This document shows positions 26,232-34,812 of a stretch of 64,000 nt of DNA, one piece after another. Where the stretch lies: assembly GCF_027497495.1 (NCBI RefSeq), contig NZ_CP114205.1, forward strand, positions 5,518,001-5,582,000, given 5' to 3'. Under the pieces are notes generated by a model. It saw only the letters and a program-made list of their open reading frames with translations, searched no databases and had not been told where the DNA came from. The translations under genes were made by a program, and so were the position numbers. This DNA is from Streptomyces tubercidicus. GTDB lineage: Bacteria > Actinomycetota > Actinomycetes > Streptomycetales > Streptomycetaceae. Position 1 is the first letter of the stretch; each line of letters opens with the position of its first letter.

Positions 26232-27601
26232 CCCCGGGCCTGTGCCCGGAGGGCGTCACGCAGCCAGTGGAACGACGCCTTGGGCGTCCGCTCCAGCGTC
26301 GCGTAGTCCACGTGCACCAGCCCGAAGCGCCGTGCGTACCCCTCCGCCCATTCGAAGTTGTCCATCAGCGACCAGACGAAGTACCCGCGGACGTCCACCC
26401 CGGCCGCCATGGCCGCGTGCAGCGCCCGCAGATGCCCGTCCAGGAACGCGATCCGCTCGCCGTCCTCGATGCCCTCGTACGAGCACCCGTTCTCGGTGAT
26501 CACGACGGGCGGCAGCCGGTCGCCGTAGCGCTCCCGGAACGTCACCAGCAGCTCGGTGAGCGCCTCCGGCACCACCGGCCAGCCGAAGTCGGTTCGCGGA
26601 TAGCCCTCGATCTCCCTTGGCGCGAAGGGAAGTTCGGGCGGTAGCTGGGTGCCGCCGAAGTCGGCCGCGGCCGTTCCCCCGGCCCCGGGGGCGCCCACCA
26701 GCGTCGGCTGGTAGTAGTTGATCCCGTACCAGTCCAGCGTCTGCGCGATGACCTTCAGATCCTCGGCGACCGGCCCCGGCAGCAGGGCCGCCAGCTCCTC
26801 GTCGGGATAGCGCCCCAGCAGCACCGGCTCCGCGAACAGCCGGTTGAGCAACAGGTCGTAGAGGTCGGCCGCCGCGGTGTCCGCCTCCGAGGCGCTCGCC
26901 GTCCAGGTCGGCCCGTGCGAGTTGGCGATCCCGATGTTCGTCGCTCCGCGGGCCCGCAGCGCCTGTACGGCGAGGCCGTGCCCCAGCAGCTGGTGATGTG
27001 CCGCGGGCAGCGCGTCGAACAGCAGCTGCCGCCCCGGCGCATGCTGCCCCAGCCCGTAGCCCAGCAAGGTCACTTCGGCCGGTTCATTGAGCGTGATCCA
27101 CCGCTGCACCCGGTCCCCGAGCCGCTCGGCCACCACGTCCGTATACGCCGCGAACTTCTCGGCCGTCTCCCGGACGAGCCACCCGCCGCCGTCCTCCAGC
27201 GCCTGTGGAGTGTCCCAGTGGAAGAGCGTCGGCACCGGGGCGATCCCCGCCGCCAGCAGCGCGTCCACCAGCCGGTCGTAGAAGTCCAGCCCGGCCTTGT
27301 TGACCGCCCCGCTCCCGTCCGGCACCACCCGCGGCCAGGCCACCGAGAACCGGTACGCCCCGACCCCGAGCTCCTGGAGCAGCGCCACGTCCTCCCGGTA
27401 CCGGTGGTAATGACCGGTCGCCACCCACGGGTCCGACCCGTCCTTGATCCGCCCCGCCTCCGCCGCGAACGCGTCCCACACGGACCGCCCCCGCCCGTCG
27501 TCCGCCACCGCCCCCTCGATCTGCGCGGCGGACGTGGACACCCCCCACACGAAGTCATGGGGGAAGCGGGGCAGGGCGGCGGGCACCGGCTCGGTTGTCA
27601 T
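26228..27601 (-). CDS. Family 1 beta-glucosidase
   Basis: 457 aa, complete GH1. FVWGVSTSAAQIEGA opens the barrel; TLNEPAE holds the acid/base glutamate and VITENGCS the nucleophile glutamate; YGINYYQP and WSLMDNFEWAEGY are the sugar-subsite signatures. No signal peptide, so it is cytoplasmic and acts on imported beta-glucosides such as cellobiose. It is the first gene of an operon with the MFS transporter. There is no ribosome-binding sequence before the ATG; the promoter geometry fits a leaderless transcript. Confidence 0.95.
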   Translation of the reverse strand: MTTEPVPAALPRFPHDFVWGVSTSAAQIEGAVADDGRGRSVWDAFAAEAGRIKDGSDPWVATGHYHRYREDVALLQELGVGAYRFSVAWPRVVPDGSGAVNKAGLDFYDRLVDALLAAGIAPVPTLFHWDTPQALEDGGGWLVRETAEKFAAYTDVVAERLGDRVQRWITLNEPAEVTLLGYGLGQHAPGRQLLFDALPAAHHQLLGHGLAVQALRARGATNIGIANSHGPTWTASASEADTAAADLYDLLLNRLFAEPVLLGRYPDEELAALLPGPVAEDLKVIAQTLDWYGINYYQPTLVGAPGAGGTAAADFGGTQLPPELPFAPREIEGYPRTDFGWPVVPEALTELLVTFRERYGDRLPPVVITENGCSYEGIEDGERIAFLDGHLRALHAAMAAGVDVRGYFVWSLMDNFEWAEGYARRFGLVHVDYATLERTPKASFHWLRDALRAQARG

Positions 27602-27608
27602 GAACCGG

Positions 27609-27637
27609 ATCTTTGTAACCGGCGGTAACACTGTCAA
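27609..27637 (-). promoter_or_regulatory. Candidate promoter with overlapping operator for the GH1-MFS operon
   Basis: On the minus strand a perfect TTGACA (27637-27632), then 17 bases, then AAAGAT (27614-27609), which is 7 bases before the start codon. That fits a leaderless mRNA starting at the ATG. An imperfect palindrome TGTTACCGCCGGTTACA (27630-27614, one mismatch between arms) fills the spacer and is well placed for a repressor. Confidence 0.5.
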
Positions 27638-27643
27638 GAGGTC

Positions 27644-27675
27644 GGGGCCGCCCGGGAGTTGACCCGGGCGGCCCC
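27644..27675 (-). terminator. 13-bp hairpin terminator between GH1 promoter and emfourin gene
   Basis: Perfect arms GGGGCCGCCCGGG and CCCGGGCGGCCCC with loop AGTTGA. It sits 20 bases beyond the emfourin stop codon and upstream of the GH1 promoter, so it ends the protease-inhibitor transcript. There is no U-tract. Confidence 0.8.
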
Positions 27676-27695
27676 ATAAGGCGTGCCGGAGGCTC

Positions 27696-27962
27696 CTAAG
27701 CCCCTTCCTTCATCACCTTTGTGATCAGCGAGCGCTGTTCCTTGGTGAGGCGCGGGTCGGAGCAGTAGACCGTGCGGCCGTCGACCGTGATCTGGTAGCT
27801 GAAGCCGTCCGGGACCCCGACGGGGGGCTCGGTGCGGCCGGTGGCGACGGCCTGTTTGGCCAGGTCCTGCCAGTCATCGGCGTCGGGGCGGCCCGAGGTG
27901 TCGACCTCGGCGCGGCGGTCGACGCCCGCGAAGCCTCCGGTGCGATGGACGTGAATGCGCAT
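27696..27962 (-). CDS. Emfourin-like M4 protease inhibitor
   Basis: 88 aa. The N-terminal MRIHVHRTGGFAGVDRR and VDTSGRP, the central DDWQDLAKQAV helix and the end YQITVDGRTVYCSDPRLT match the protealysin-inhibitor (emfourin) family, which binds thermolysin-family proteases. It is encoded 110 bases downstream of an M4 protease gene on the same strand, the same pairing reported for Serratia protealysin. No signal peptide is visible, consistent with a cytoplasmic or leaderless-exported pair. It likely protects the cell from the protease. Confidence 0.82.
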   Translation of the reverse strand: MRIHVHRTGGFAGVDRRAEVDTSGRPDADDWQDLAKQAVATGRTEPPVGVPDGFSYQITVDGRTVYCSDPRLTKEQRSLITKVMKEGA

Positions 27963-28072
27963 AACGGACTCCTCCGACGTCTTCGACGGACTCCTACCCC
28001 GTAAGGCCACGGTAATCGTGCGCGGGGCGGAAGGCGCTGCCGAACCCTCCCGCCCCGGGCACCGCGGTGCCG

Positions 28073-29161
28073 CTATTTCGTGGTGACGCCGACCTGTGTC
28101 CAGGCCTTGACCATCGCCTCGTGTTCGTCGCCGGCGCCGAAGCGGGCCTGGGCGGCCTTGATCGTGAGGGCGGCGAAGTCGGCGAAGGTGGCGTCCTTGG
28201 TGAGCTTGCCGCCGGTCAGCACGTCGTACCAGACCTGCCCGGCGCGCTCCCATGCCTTGCCGCCGATGGCGGTGGCGGCCAGGTAGAAGGCGTGGTTGGG
28301 GATGCCGGAGTTGATGTGCACGCCGCCGTTGTCGTCGGTCGTGCGGACATAGTCCTTCATGGTGGCGGGCTGCGGGTCCTTGCCGAGGACGTCGTCGTCG
28401 TACGCGGTGCCCGGGGCCTTCATCGAGCGCAGCGCCTTGCCGGTGACGTTGGGGCCGAGGAGGTCGGCGCCGATCAGCCAGTCGGCCTGGTCGGCGGTGT
28501 GGCCGAGGGCGTACTGCTTGATCAGCACGCCGAAGACATCGGACACCGACTCGTTGAGGGCGCCGGGCTGGCCCTCGTAGGTGAGGTTGGCGGTGTACTG
28601 GGTGACGCCGTGGGTGAGCTCGTGGCCGATCACGTCGACGGGGATGGTGAAGTCCTTGAACAGGTCGTTGTCACCGTCGCCGAAGACCATCCGCTCGCCG
28701 TCCCAGAAGGCGTTGTCGTACCGCCGGCCGTAGTGGACGGTCGCATTGAGCGGCAGACCGGCGCCGTCGATGGACTTGCGGCCGTAGACCTTGAGATAGA
28801 GCTCGAAGGTCGCGCCCAGACCGGCGTGGGCGCGGTTGACGGAGGTGTCCTTGGAGGGGCCGTCGGCTTCGCTGCGGACCTTCTTGCCGGGCAGATCCTC
28901 CCGGTGGCGGGCGTCGTAGATGGTGCGGTTCGGCTTGTCGTCGGCGGCTCCGGGCTCGCCGGGCGTGAGGCCGCCGCGGGCGGCGATCGCGCGGCGCTCG
29001 GTGCGCCGTACGTGGTCGTGCTCCAGGGTGCGGCGGGCCGGTTCGTGGCGCTCCGGGTCGTCGGACTGGGCCAGGTTGTCCAGGATGTGCGGCGGGATGA
29101 TCGTGCAGAAGACGGGCGTGTGGCAGGTGGCGGGATCTGGCTGCGCGTCGTTGAGGTCCAT
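28073..29161 (-). CDS. Protealysin-like M4 metallopeptidase
   Basis: 362 aa. The zinc motif HELTHGV is at residues 180-186 and the third ligand in NESVSD (Glu204); catalytic His lies in the DNGGVHINSGIPNHAF region. The N-terminal stretch CTIIPPHILDNLAQSD is the short propeptide of protealysin-type enzymes, which lack both the long thermolysin prodomain and a Sec signal peptide. The start is uncertain: an in-frame ATG at 29218 would add 19 residues, and neither has a clear ribosome site. The inhibitor-like gene lies downstream. Confidence 0.9.
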   Translation of the reverse strand: MDLNDAQPDPATCHTPVFCTIIPPHILDNLAQSDDPERHEPARRTLEHDHVRRTERRAIAARGGLTPGEPGAADDKPNRTIYDARHREDLPGKKVRSEADGPSKDTSVNRAHAGLGATFELYLKVYGRKSIDGAGLPLNATVHYGRRYDNAFWDGERMVFGDGDNDLFKDFTIPVDVIGHELTHGVTQYTANLTYEGQPGALNESVSDVFGVLIKQYALGHTADQADWLIGADLLGPNVTGKALRSMKAPGTAYDDDVLGKDPQPATMKDYVRTTDDNGGVHINSGIPNHAFYLAATAIGGKAWERAGQVWYDVLTGGKLTKDATFADFAALTIKAAQARFGAGDEHEAMVKAWTQVGVTTK

Positions 29162-29320
29162 GCACAAACGGTGGCACTGTGTAATCCGGCTGTCACTGCC
29201 TGCGTCCAAGATTCCCATGAAAGTGTGGTTGGTCGCATTTAGGCCGTAACGTCCGTCCGGTCCCGCATACTGATACGCGACCGCCAGACAGGGCGTACCT
29301 CGGTTAGGGTGCTGTGCATC

Positions 29321-29368
29321 ATGCGTTTCGGGCTGCTTCTCCTTAGCTGCCGCGGCGAGGGCCTGTAG
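29321..29368 (+). CDS. leuL: leuA leader peptide (LeuL)
   Basis: A 15-codon frame, MRFGLLLLSCRGEGL then TAG, has four consecutive leucine codons and ends in another. It lies 119 bases upstream of leuA. Leucine starvation would stall ribosomes on the Leu run and change folding of the downstream RNA. TAGGGT at 29305-29310 is a possible -10 element, placing transcription start a few bases before this ATG. Confidence 0.85.
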   Translation: MRFGLLLLSCRGEGL

Positions 29369-29426
29369 TCGTAGGCCGACCCCCTCCCCGCGGAGTTCGG
29401 TGTTGCGATCTATCGCCCCGTCGGCC

Positions 29427-29454
29427 TCTCCCTCGCCCTTCCGGAGCAGGGAGA
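29427..29454 (+). promoter_or_regulatory. Candidate leuA attenuator stem-loop
   Basis: Arms TCTCCCT and AGGGAGA pair around a 14-base loop between the leader peptide and leuA. It could be the terminator or anti-sequester form of a ribosome-mediated attenuator. There is no T-run, so translation or Rho-type control is as likely as intrinsic termination. Confidence 0.45.
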
Positions 29455-29487
29455 CCCCCAGCGGACATACGAGGAGCCCTACGCACC

Positions 29488-31266
29488 ATGACGAATCCGT
29501 CGAGCCCCGCAGGCAATGCCGTCGGCCGCCGCACCCCGGTCACCAACGCGACGCAGCTCCAGCGGCCCTCCGGAATGCCGGTCCACCGCTACGGCCGCTA
29601 CGAGGCGGTCGACATCCCCGACCGCACCTGGCCCGACAACCGCATCACCGTCGCCCCCCGCTGGCTGTCGACCGACCTGCGGGACGGCAACCAGGCGCTG
29701 ATCGACCCGATGTCGCCGGCCCGTAAGCGCGAGATGTTCGATCTGCTGGTGCGCATGGGCTACAAGGAGATCGAGGTCGGCTTCCCGTCCTCCGGGGAGA
29801 CGGACTTCGCGTTCGTCCGCTCGATCATCGAAGAGGGCGCGATCCCCGAGGATGTGACGATCTCCGTCCTGACGCAGGCCCGCGAGGAGCTGATCGAGCG
29901 CACCGTCGAGTCGCTGCGCGGCGCCCACCGCGCCACGGTGCACCTGTACAACGCCACCGCTCCCACCTTCCGCCGGGTCGTCTTCCGCGGCTCGAAGGAG
30001 CAGGTCAAGCAGATCGCCGTGGACGGCACCCGGCTGGTCATGGAGTACGCCGACAAGATCCTGGGCGACGAGACGATCTTCGGCTACCAGTACAGCCCGG
30101 AGATCTTCACCGACACCGAACTGGACTTCGCGCTGGAGGTCTGCGAGGCGGTCTGCGACGTCTGGCAGCCCGAAGAGGGCCGCGAGATCATTCTGAACCT
30201 GCCCGCCACCGTGGAGCGTTCGACGCCGTCCACGCACGCCGACCGCTTCGAGTGGATGGCGCGCCACCTGTCCCGGCGCGAGCACGTATGCCTGTCCGTG
30301 CACCCGCACAACGACCGGGGCACCGCGGTCGCCGCCGCCGAGCTGGCGATCATGGCGGGCGCCGACCGCATCGAGGGCTGTCTGTTCGGGCAGGGCGAGC
30401 GCACCGGCAATGTCGACCTGGTGACGCTGGGCATGAACCTGTTCTCCCAGGGCGTCGACCCGCAGATCGACTTCTCGCAGATCGACGAGATCCGTCGCAC
30501 CAGCGAGTACTGCAACCAGATGGAGATCCACCCGCGCCACCCCTACGCGGGCGATCTGGTCTACACCGCCTTCTCCGGCTCCCACCAGGACGCCATCAAG
30601 AAGGGCTTCGACGCCATGGAAGCCGAGGCCACCGCCGCCGGCAAGACCGTGGACGACATCGAGTGGGCGGTCCCGTACCTGCCTATCGACCCCAAGGACG
30701 TCGGCCGCTCCTACGAGGCCGTCATCCGCGTCAACTCGCAGTCCGGCAAGGGCGGTATCGCCTACGTCCTGAAGAACGACCACAAGCTGGAACTGCCCCG
30801 CCGGATGCAGATCGAGTTCTCCCGGATCATCCAGGAGAAGACCGACTCCGAGGGCGGCGAGGTCACACCGGCCGCCATCTGGTCCGCCTTCCAGGACGAG
30901 TACCTGCCCAACCCGCACAACCCGTGGGGCCGTATCCAGGTCAAGAACGGCCAGACCACCACCGACAAGGACGGCATCGACACGCTCACCGTCGAAGCCG
31001 AGGTGGACGGTGCGGAAACCGTACTGGTCGGCACCGGCAACGGCCCGATCTCCGCGTTCTTCCACGCGCTGCAGGGCATGGACATCGACGCGCGGCTGCT
31101 GGACTACCAGGAGCACACCATGAGCGAGGGCGCCTCCGCGCTGGCCGCCTCGTACATCGAGTGCGCCATCGGCGACAAGGTGCTGTGGGGCATCGGCATC
31201 GACGCCAACACCACGCGCGCCTCGCTGAAGGCCGTGGTCTCCGCCGTCAACCGCGCGGGCCGCTGA
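29488..31266 (+). CDS. leuA: 2-isopropylmalate synthase
   Basis: 592 aa. The catalytic TIM barrel holds WLSTDLRDGNQAL, EVGFPSSGETDF, CLSVHPHNDRGTAVAA (metal histidines) and GCLFGQGERTGNVDL, and the C-terminal leucine-feedback domain follows after the linker, with SAFFHALQGM and LVGTGNGPISA. It condenses acetyl-CoA with 2-oxoisovalerate, the first step of leucine synthesis. The length is that of the large actinobacterial LeuA form. Expression is probably controlled by the leucine leader peptide upstream. Confidence 0.97.
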   Translation: MTNPSSPAGNAVGRRTPVTNATQLQRPSGMPVHRYGRYEAVDIPDRTWPDNRITVAPRWLSTDLRDGNQALIDPMSPARKREMFDLLVRMGYKEIEVGFPSSGETDFAFVRSIIEEGAIPEDVTISVLTQAREELIERTVESLRGAHRATVHLYNATAPTFRRVVFRGSKEQVKQIAVDGTRLVMEYADKILGDETIFGYQYSPEIFTDTELDFALEVCEAVCDVWQPEEGREIILNLPATVERSTPSTHADRFEWMARHLSRREHVCLSVHPHNDRGTAVAAAELAIMAGADRIEGCLFGQGERTGNVDLVTLGMNLFSQGVDPQIDFSQIDEIRRTSEYCNQMEIHPRHPYAGDLVYTAFSGSHQDAIKKGFDAMEAEATAAGKTVDDIEWAVPYLPIDPKDVGRSYEAVIRVNSQSGKGGIAYVLKNDHKLELPRRMQIEFSRIIQEKTDSEGGEVTPAAIWSAFQDEYLPNPHNPWGRIQVKNGQTTTDKDGIDTLTVEAEVDGAETVLVGTGNGPISAFFHALQGMDIDARLLDYQEHTMSEGASALAASYIECAIGDKVLWGIGIDANTTRASLKAVVSAVNRAGR

Positions 31267-31285
31267 CCCGGTAGTCCGCCATCTC

Positions 31286-31326
31286 CGGCGCCCCTGCGGC
31301 TCGTTCGTCGAGCCGCGGGGGCGCCG
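31286..31326 (+). terminator. leuA terminator
   Basis: Long hairpin about 20 bases past the leuA stop: CGGCGCCCCTGCGGCTCG with CGAGCCGCGGGGGCGCCG, near-perfect, around TTCGT. GTTGTG follows, not a U-run. Confidence 0.88.
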
Positions 31327-31453
31327 TTGTGCGACCCCGCCACCTGAAGGTGGGGTTTGAACTCCACTCACGTCACTGTGAGTGAGTGATTCCGTACGCT
31401 TGGTGATTGGCGCTCGTCGGACCGGCCGCGGCGCGGACACCAAGGACGTGCAG

Positions 31454-32515
31454 ATGACCAGATTTCGCATGCCCGCACTCACCCGGCTGGCCGTCGCGGC
31501 GGCCGCCTCGCTCGCCGTCGTGGCCTCCGCCTTCACCCCCGCGGCGTCCGGCGCACCGGCCGCGGACCGTCCCGAGTACGTGGCGCTCGGCGACTCCTAC
31601 AGCGCCGGGGTGTTCGTCCGCCCGTGGGACGCCAGCGACGGCTGCGGCCGCTCGTACCGCAACTACCCCCACCAGCTGGCGGAGCGGTTCAACTACCGGC
31701 TGCGGGACGTGACCTGCGGAGCGGCCGAGGTCGTCGACGGGATTCTGGAGCCCCAGCCGTCCCACAAGATCCTCGGGCCGCCGACGGTCCCGCCCGAGGG
31801 CGGCTGGCCCGAACTGCCGCCGCAGCTGGAGGCGCTGTCCCAGGACACCGACATCGTCACCGTCGGCATCGGCGGCAACTCCCTCGGCTTCGGGACCATC
31901 CTGGCCAAATGCCTCGAACTCGGGCTCACCCAGCCCCTGAAGACCAAGCCCTGTACCGACCACTACACCGGCAGCGGCTCCGGGGCGCCCTGGCTGGCGG
32001 ACCGCTTCGCACAACTCGACGCCGACTTCAGCCGCATGATGCGGGCGATCCACGCGGCCGCGCCGCACGCCAGGGTCGCCGTCGTCGGCTATCCCGCCAT
32101 CGTTCCGGACAGCTCCGGCTGCACCTTCCTGCACTGGAACCAGCTCGGCAGTACCAAGAAGGGCGATATGCCCTGGCTGGACGGGCTCGAACGGCGCCTG
32201 AACGACCTGCTGGTCCGGCACTCCGACCACGAGAACGCCACCTACGTCGACACCTACGGGCCCAGCGTCGCCCATGGCGTGTGCAAGAGCGGGGACACCA
32301 AGTGGATGTACGGCATCCGCGACAACCTCACCGGTGACGGCGACCAGACCGACCCGCCGACCGAGCTGTGCAACGAGATCCCCGGCACCGGTGAGGCGTG
32401 CACCCTGGTCCACCCCAACGCCCGCGGTCTGGACAACCAGGCTCGGGAAGTGGCCAAGGTCCTCCAGCGCGGCGGGGTGACGCCCGCCGGGTTGTTGACA
32501 CCCCCGCAGGGCTGA
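31454..32515 (+). CDS. Secreted SGNH/GDSL hydrolase
   Basis: 353 aa. Sec signal peptide: TRFRMPALTR then AVAAAASLAVVASAFTPAASG with cleavage near APA. Mature domain: YVALGDSYSAG carries the catalytic serine (block I), GIGGNSLGFG supplies block III, and LVHPNARGLDNQ carries the catalytic histidine (block V). This is the lipase/esterase group common in Streptomyces secretomes. An earlier in-frame ATG at 31382 is rejected because the signal peptide starts here and AAGGAC precedes this ATG. Confidence 0.9.
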   Translation: MTRFRMPALTRLAVAAAASLAVVASAFTPAASGAPAADRPEYVALGDSYSAGVFVRPWDASDGCGRSYRNYPHQLAERFNYRLRDVTCGAAEVVDGILEPQPSHKILGPPTVPPEGGWPELPPQLEALSQDTDIVTVGIGGNSLGFGTILAKCLELGLTQPLKTKPCTDHYTGSGSGAPWLADRFAQLDADFSRMMRAIHAAAPHARVAVVGYPAIVPDSSGCTFLHWNQLGSTKKGDMPWLDGLERRLNDLLVRHSDHENATYVDTYGPSVAHGVCKSGDTKWMYGIRDNLTGDGDQTDPPTELCNEIPGTGEACTLVHPNARGLDNQAREVAKVLQRGGVTPAGLLTPPQG

Positions 32516-32588
32516 TGCCGCCGGACCGCCGCTGACCCCGCACCGGCGCCGACCTCGGCGTACGGGCCGCGGTCCGGCCTTGTCAGGG

Positions 32589-32639
32589 TGCCGAAGGGTC
32601 CCGCCTCGCCCCCTGGGGAGCGGGCGGGGTCCTTCGGCA
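32589..32639 (+). terminator. SGNH hydrolase terminator
   Basis: TGCCGAAGGGTCCCGCC pairs with GGCGGGGTCCTTCGGCA at 15 of 17 positions around a short GC-rich loop, about 75 bases after the stop codon. Confidence 0.8.
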
Positions 32640-32775
32640 TCCGGCCAGTTGTCCGGTATGAGGTGCTGACGGCGCATCACACATGTGGCTAACATCACGT
32701 CCAATGCGACGAGGGGGCCATGGGGGTATCTCTCGTGTCCGGAGGGGCACGGGTGGGTTACGGAGGGCTGACGTG

Positions 32776-33483
32776 ATGCACAAGATGTGTGTGATGGGCG
32801 TGCGCACGTCCTGGCGGACCGTCGCCGACGGCGAGTTCTTCTGCCCGGACTGCGGCGGGGACCGCAACTACCGCCGCCGGACCGGCCGCCGCCGCCTCAC
32901 CGTCCTCGGCCTGCCGCTCCTCTCCCGCGGCGCCGCCGGACCGGTCCTGGAGTGCTCCGCCTGCCACGGCCACTTCGGCCCGGACGCCCTGGACCACCCC
33001 ACCACCCTCCGCTTCTCCGCGATGCTCAGGGACGCCGTCCACACCGTCACCCTCGCCCTGCTGGCCGCCGGCGGCACCTCCTCCCGCGCGGTCCGTGACA
33101 CCGCCGTGGACACGGTCCGCGCGGCCGGTTTCGCGGACTGCTCCGAGGACGAACTGCTGACCCTGCTCGCCGCCCTCGCCGCCGACACCGGCCGGCTCAC
33201 CGGCACCTACGACGCGGCCACCGGCGGCCACTTCGGCCACCAGGGCCTGGACCCGTGCGGCACCGCACTGGCCATAGAGCTCCACGAGGCGCTGGAGCCG
33301 CTCGCCCCGCACCTCGCCCCGGCGGGCCGGGAATCACTCCTCCTCCAGGGCGCCCGCATCGCCCTCGCCGACGGCTCCTACACCCCCGCCGAACGCGAGG
33401 TGCTGAGCACCGTCGGCAGCGCCCTGATGCTGCGCCCCGCCGAGATCAACCGGCTGCTGGCGGCGGCGCGTACGCCGTCCTGA
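32776..33483 (+). CDS. TerB-family protein with N-terminal zinc ribbon
   Basis: 235 aa. GGAGGG lies 8 bases before this ATG (a GTG three bases earlier is the alternative). Two CxxC pairs, CPDCGG and CSACHG, form a zinc ribbon in the first 60 residues. The rest is an all-helical TerB-like domain: LLAAGGTSSRAVRDTAVDTVRA, LLTLLAALAADTG and, near the end, LLLQGARIALADGSYTPAEREVLSTVG, which is the acidic TerB repeat (ADG, E). TerB-like proteins are associated with tellurite and membrane-stress responses. No ter genes are nearby, so the role here is unknown. Confidence 0.82.
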   Translation: MHKMCVMGVRTSWRTVADGEFFCPDCGGDRNYRRRTGRRRLTVLGLPLLSRGAAGPVLECSACHGHFGPDALDHPTTLRFSAMLRDAVHTVTLALLAAGGTSSRAVRDTAVDTVRAAGFADCSEDELLTLLAALAADTGRLTGTYDAATGGHFGHQGLDPCGTALAIELHEALEPLAPHLAPAGRESLLLQGARIALADGSYTPAEREVLSTVGSALMLRPAEINRLLAAARTPS

Positions 33484-33507
33484 GGGGCCCGGCCCCAGGT
33501 AGCGCTG

Positions 33508-33540
33508 GACCCCGCCACCCGGGCAGGGGGTGACGGGGTC
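33508..33540. terminator. Hairpin between convergent TerB-like and P450 genes
   Basis: GACCCCG and CGGGGTC enclose an inner ACCC/GGGT stem. It fills most of the 93-base gap between two convergent stop codons and may serve both. Confidence 0.6.
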
Positions 33541-33576
33541 GGATGCCGGAGCGGCGGGCCGGGGTTCAGGCCGCGG

Positions 33577-34812
33577 TCACGCCGTGGTCAGGCGGACCGG
33601 CAGCTCGCGCAAACCCCCCGAGATGAAGCCGCTCGTGGGCTCCAACTCCTCCGCCGAAACCGCCAGTTGGATCTCCGGGAAGCGGGCGAAAAGAGCCGGA
33701 AGGGCGATCCGGGCCTCCATACGGGCCAGCGGGGCGCCGATGCAGTGGTGGACGCCGTGGCCGAACGCCAGGTGCTCCTGGTGGGTGCGCCGGATGTCGA
33801 AGGCGTCGGCCGTGTCGCCATGGAACGCCGCGTCCCGGCCGGCCGCCGCGTACGCCGGGAGGATCGCCTCGCCCTTGCGGATGGTCGGGCCGTCCGGGAT
33901 CTCGATGTCCGCCACGGCGAAGCGGAGCGGGAGCGCGGCGATGCTGGGGGCCCAGCGGAGCGTCTCCTCGATCACGTCGTTCCAGGAGACCTGGCCCGAG
34001 AGCACCAGCTCCAGCTGGTCGGGGTGGGTCAGCAGGGCGTGCACCGTGTTGCCGAGCAGGTCGACGGTGGTCTCGTGACCGGCCCCGATGACAAGGAGCA
34101 GGGTGTCCAGCAGCTCCTGTTCGGTCATCCGCCGGCCCTCGTCGTCCCGCGCGGAGACCAGCAGGCTGGTGAGGTCGTCGGCGGGGTTCTCCCGCTTTGC
34201 GGCGACCAGGTCGCAGAGCAGCGCGTGGACGGCCGCGCCGGTGGCTCCGGCCTGCTCCGGGGTGGCCGTGGTGTCCATGATGGCGGTGACGAGGCGGGCG
34301 AGTTCGACCCGCTTCTCCCCCTCCGGGAAGCCGAACAGCTCGCAGATGACCTGCAGGGGCAGCGGATGGTTGAACCGCTCCCGCAGGTCCAGGGGCTCGC
34401 CCGTCGGGTGCGCGGCGAGCTCGTCCAGCAGCGCCGCGGTGATGCTCTCCACGCGCGGCCGGATGGCGTCCGTACGGCGGGCCGTGAACGCCGGGGCGAT
34501 CAGCTTGCGCAGCCGCCGGTGATCGGCGCCGTACGCGGTGAACATGTTGGTGACGCCGATCCAGGACTGCAGCCAGCTGCCGCGGATCTCTTCGCGCTGC
34601 CACTCCGGCCAGTGGTCCCGGGGGTTCTTGGAGACCCGGTCGTCGGTCAGCAGCTGCTTGAGCAGGGTGTGGCTGGTGACCGACCACGCCTCGATACCGC
34701 CGGGCAGCTCGGTCCGGGCCAGCGGGCCTAGTGCGCGGAGGCGGGTGGCCTCTCCGTGGATATCGCTTCCGACCGGGTCGATGACGAAGGGCTGCTGTCC
34801 CTGTTGTGCCAC
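33577..34812 (-). CDS. Cytochrome P450, CYP154-like
   Basis: 411 aa. Oxygen-binding I-helix IGAGHETTVDLLGN, K-helix ExxR as EETLRW, and heme loop FGHGVHHCIGAPLAR are all intact, so this should be a functional monooxygenase. It starts with GTG, preceded by AGGAG, 85 bases inside the 3' end of the preceding P450 gene in another frame. Streptomyces conservons often carry such a CYP154 next to a CYP157, and the sequence fits that pairing. No ferredoxin gene is present. The substrate is unknown. Confidence 0.9.
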   Translation of the reverse strand: MAQQGQQPFVIDPVGSDIHGEATRLRALGPLARTELPGGIEAWSVTSHTLLKQLLTDDRVSKNPRDHWPEWQREEIRGSWLQSWIGVTNMFTAYGADHRRLRKLIAPAFTARRTDAIRPRVESITAALLDELAAHPTGEPLDLRERFNHPLPLQVICELFGFPEGEKRVELARLVTAIMDTTATPEQAGATGAAVHALLCDLVAAKRENPADDLTSLLVSARDDEGRRMTEQELLDTLLLVIGAGHETTVDLLGNTVHALLTHPDQLELVLSGQVSWNDVIEETLRWAPSIAALPLRFAVADIEIPDGPTIRKGEAILPAYAAAGRDAAFHGDTADAFDIRRTHQEHLAFGHGVHHCIGAPLARMEARIALPALFARFPEIQLAVSAEELEPTSGFISGGLRELPVRLTTA

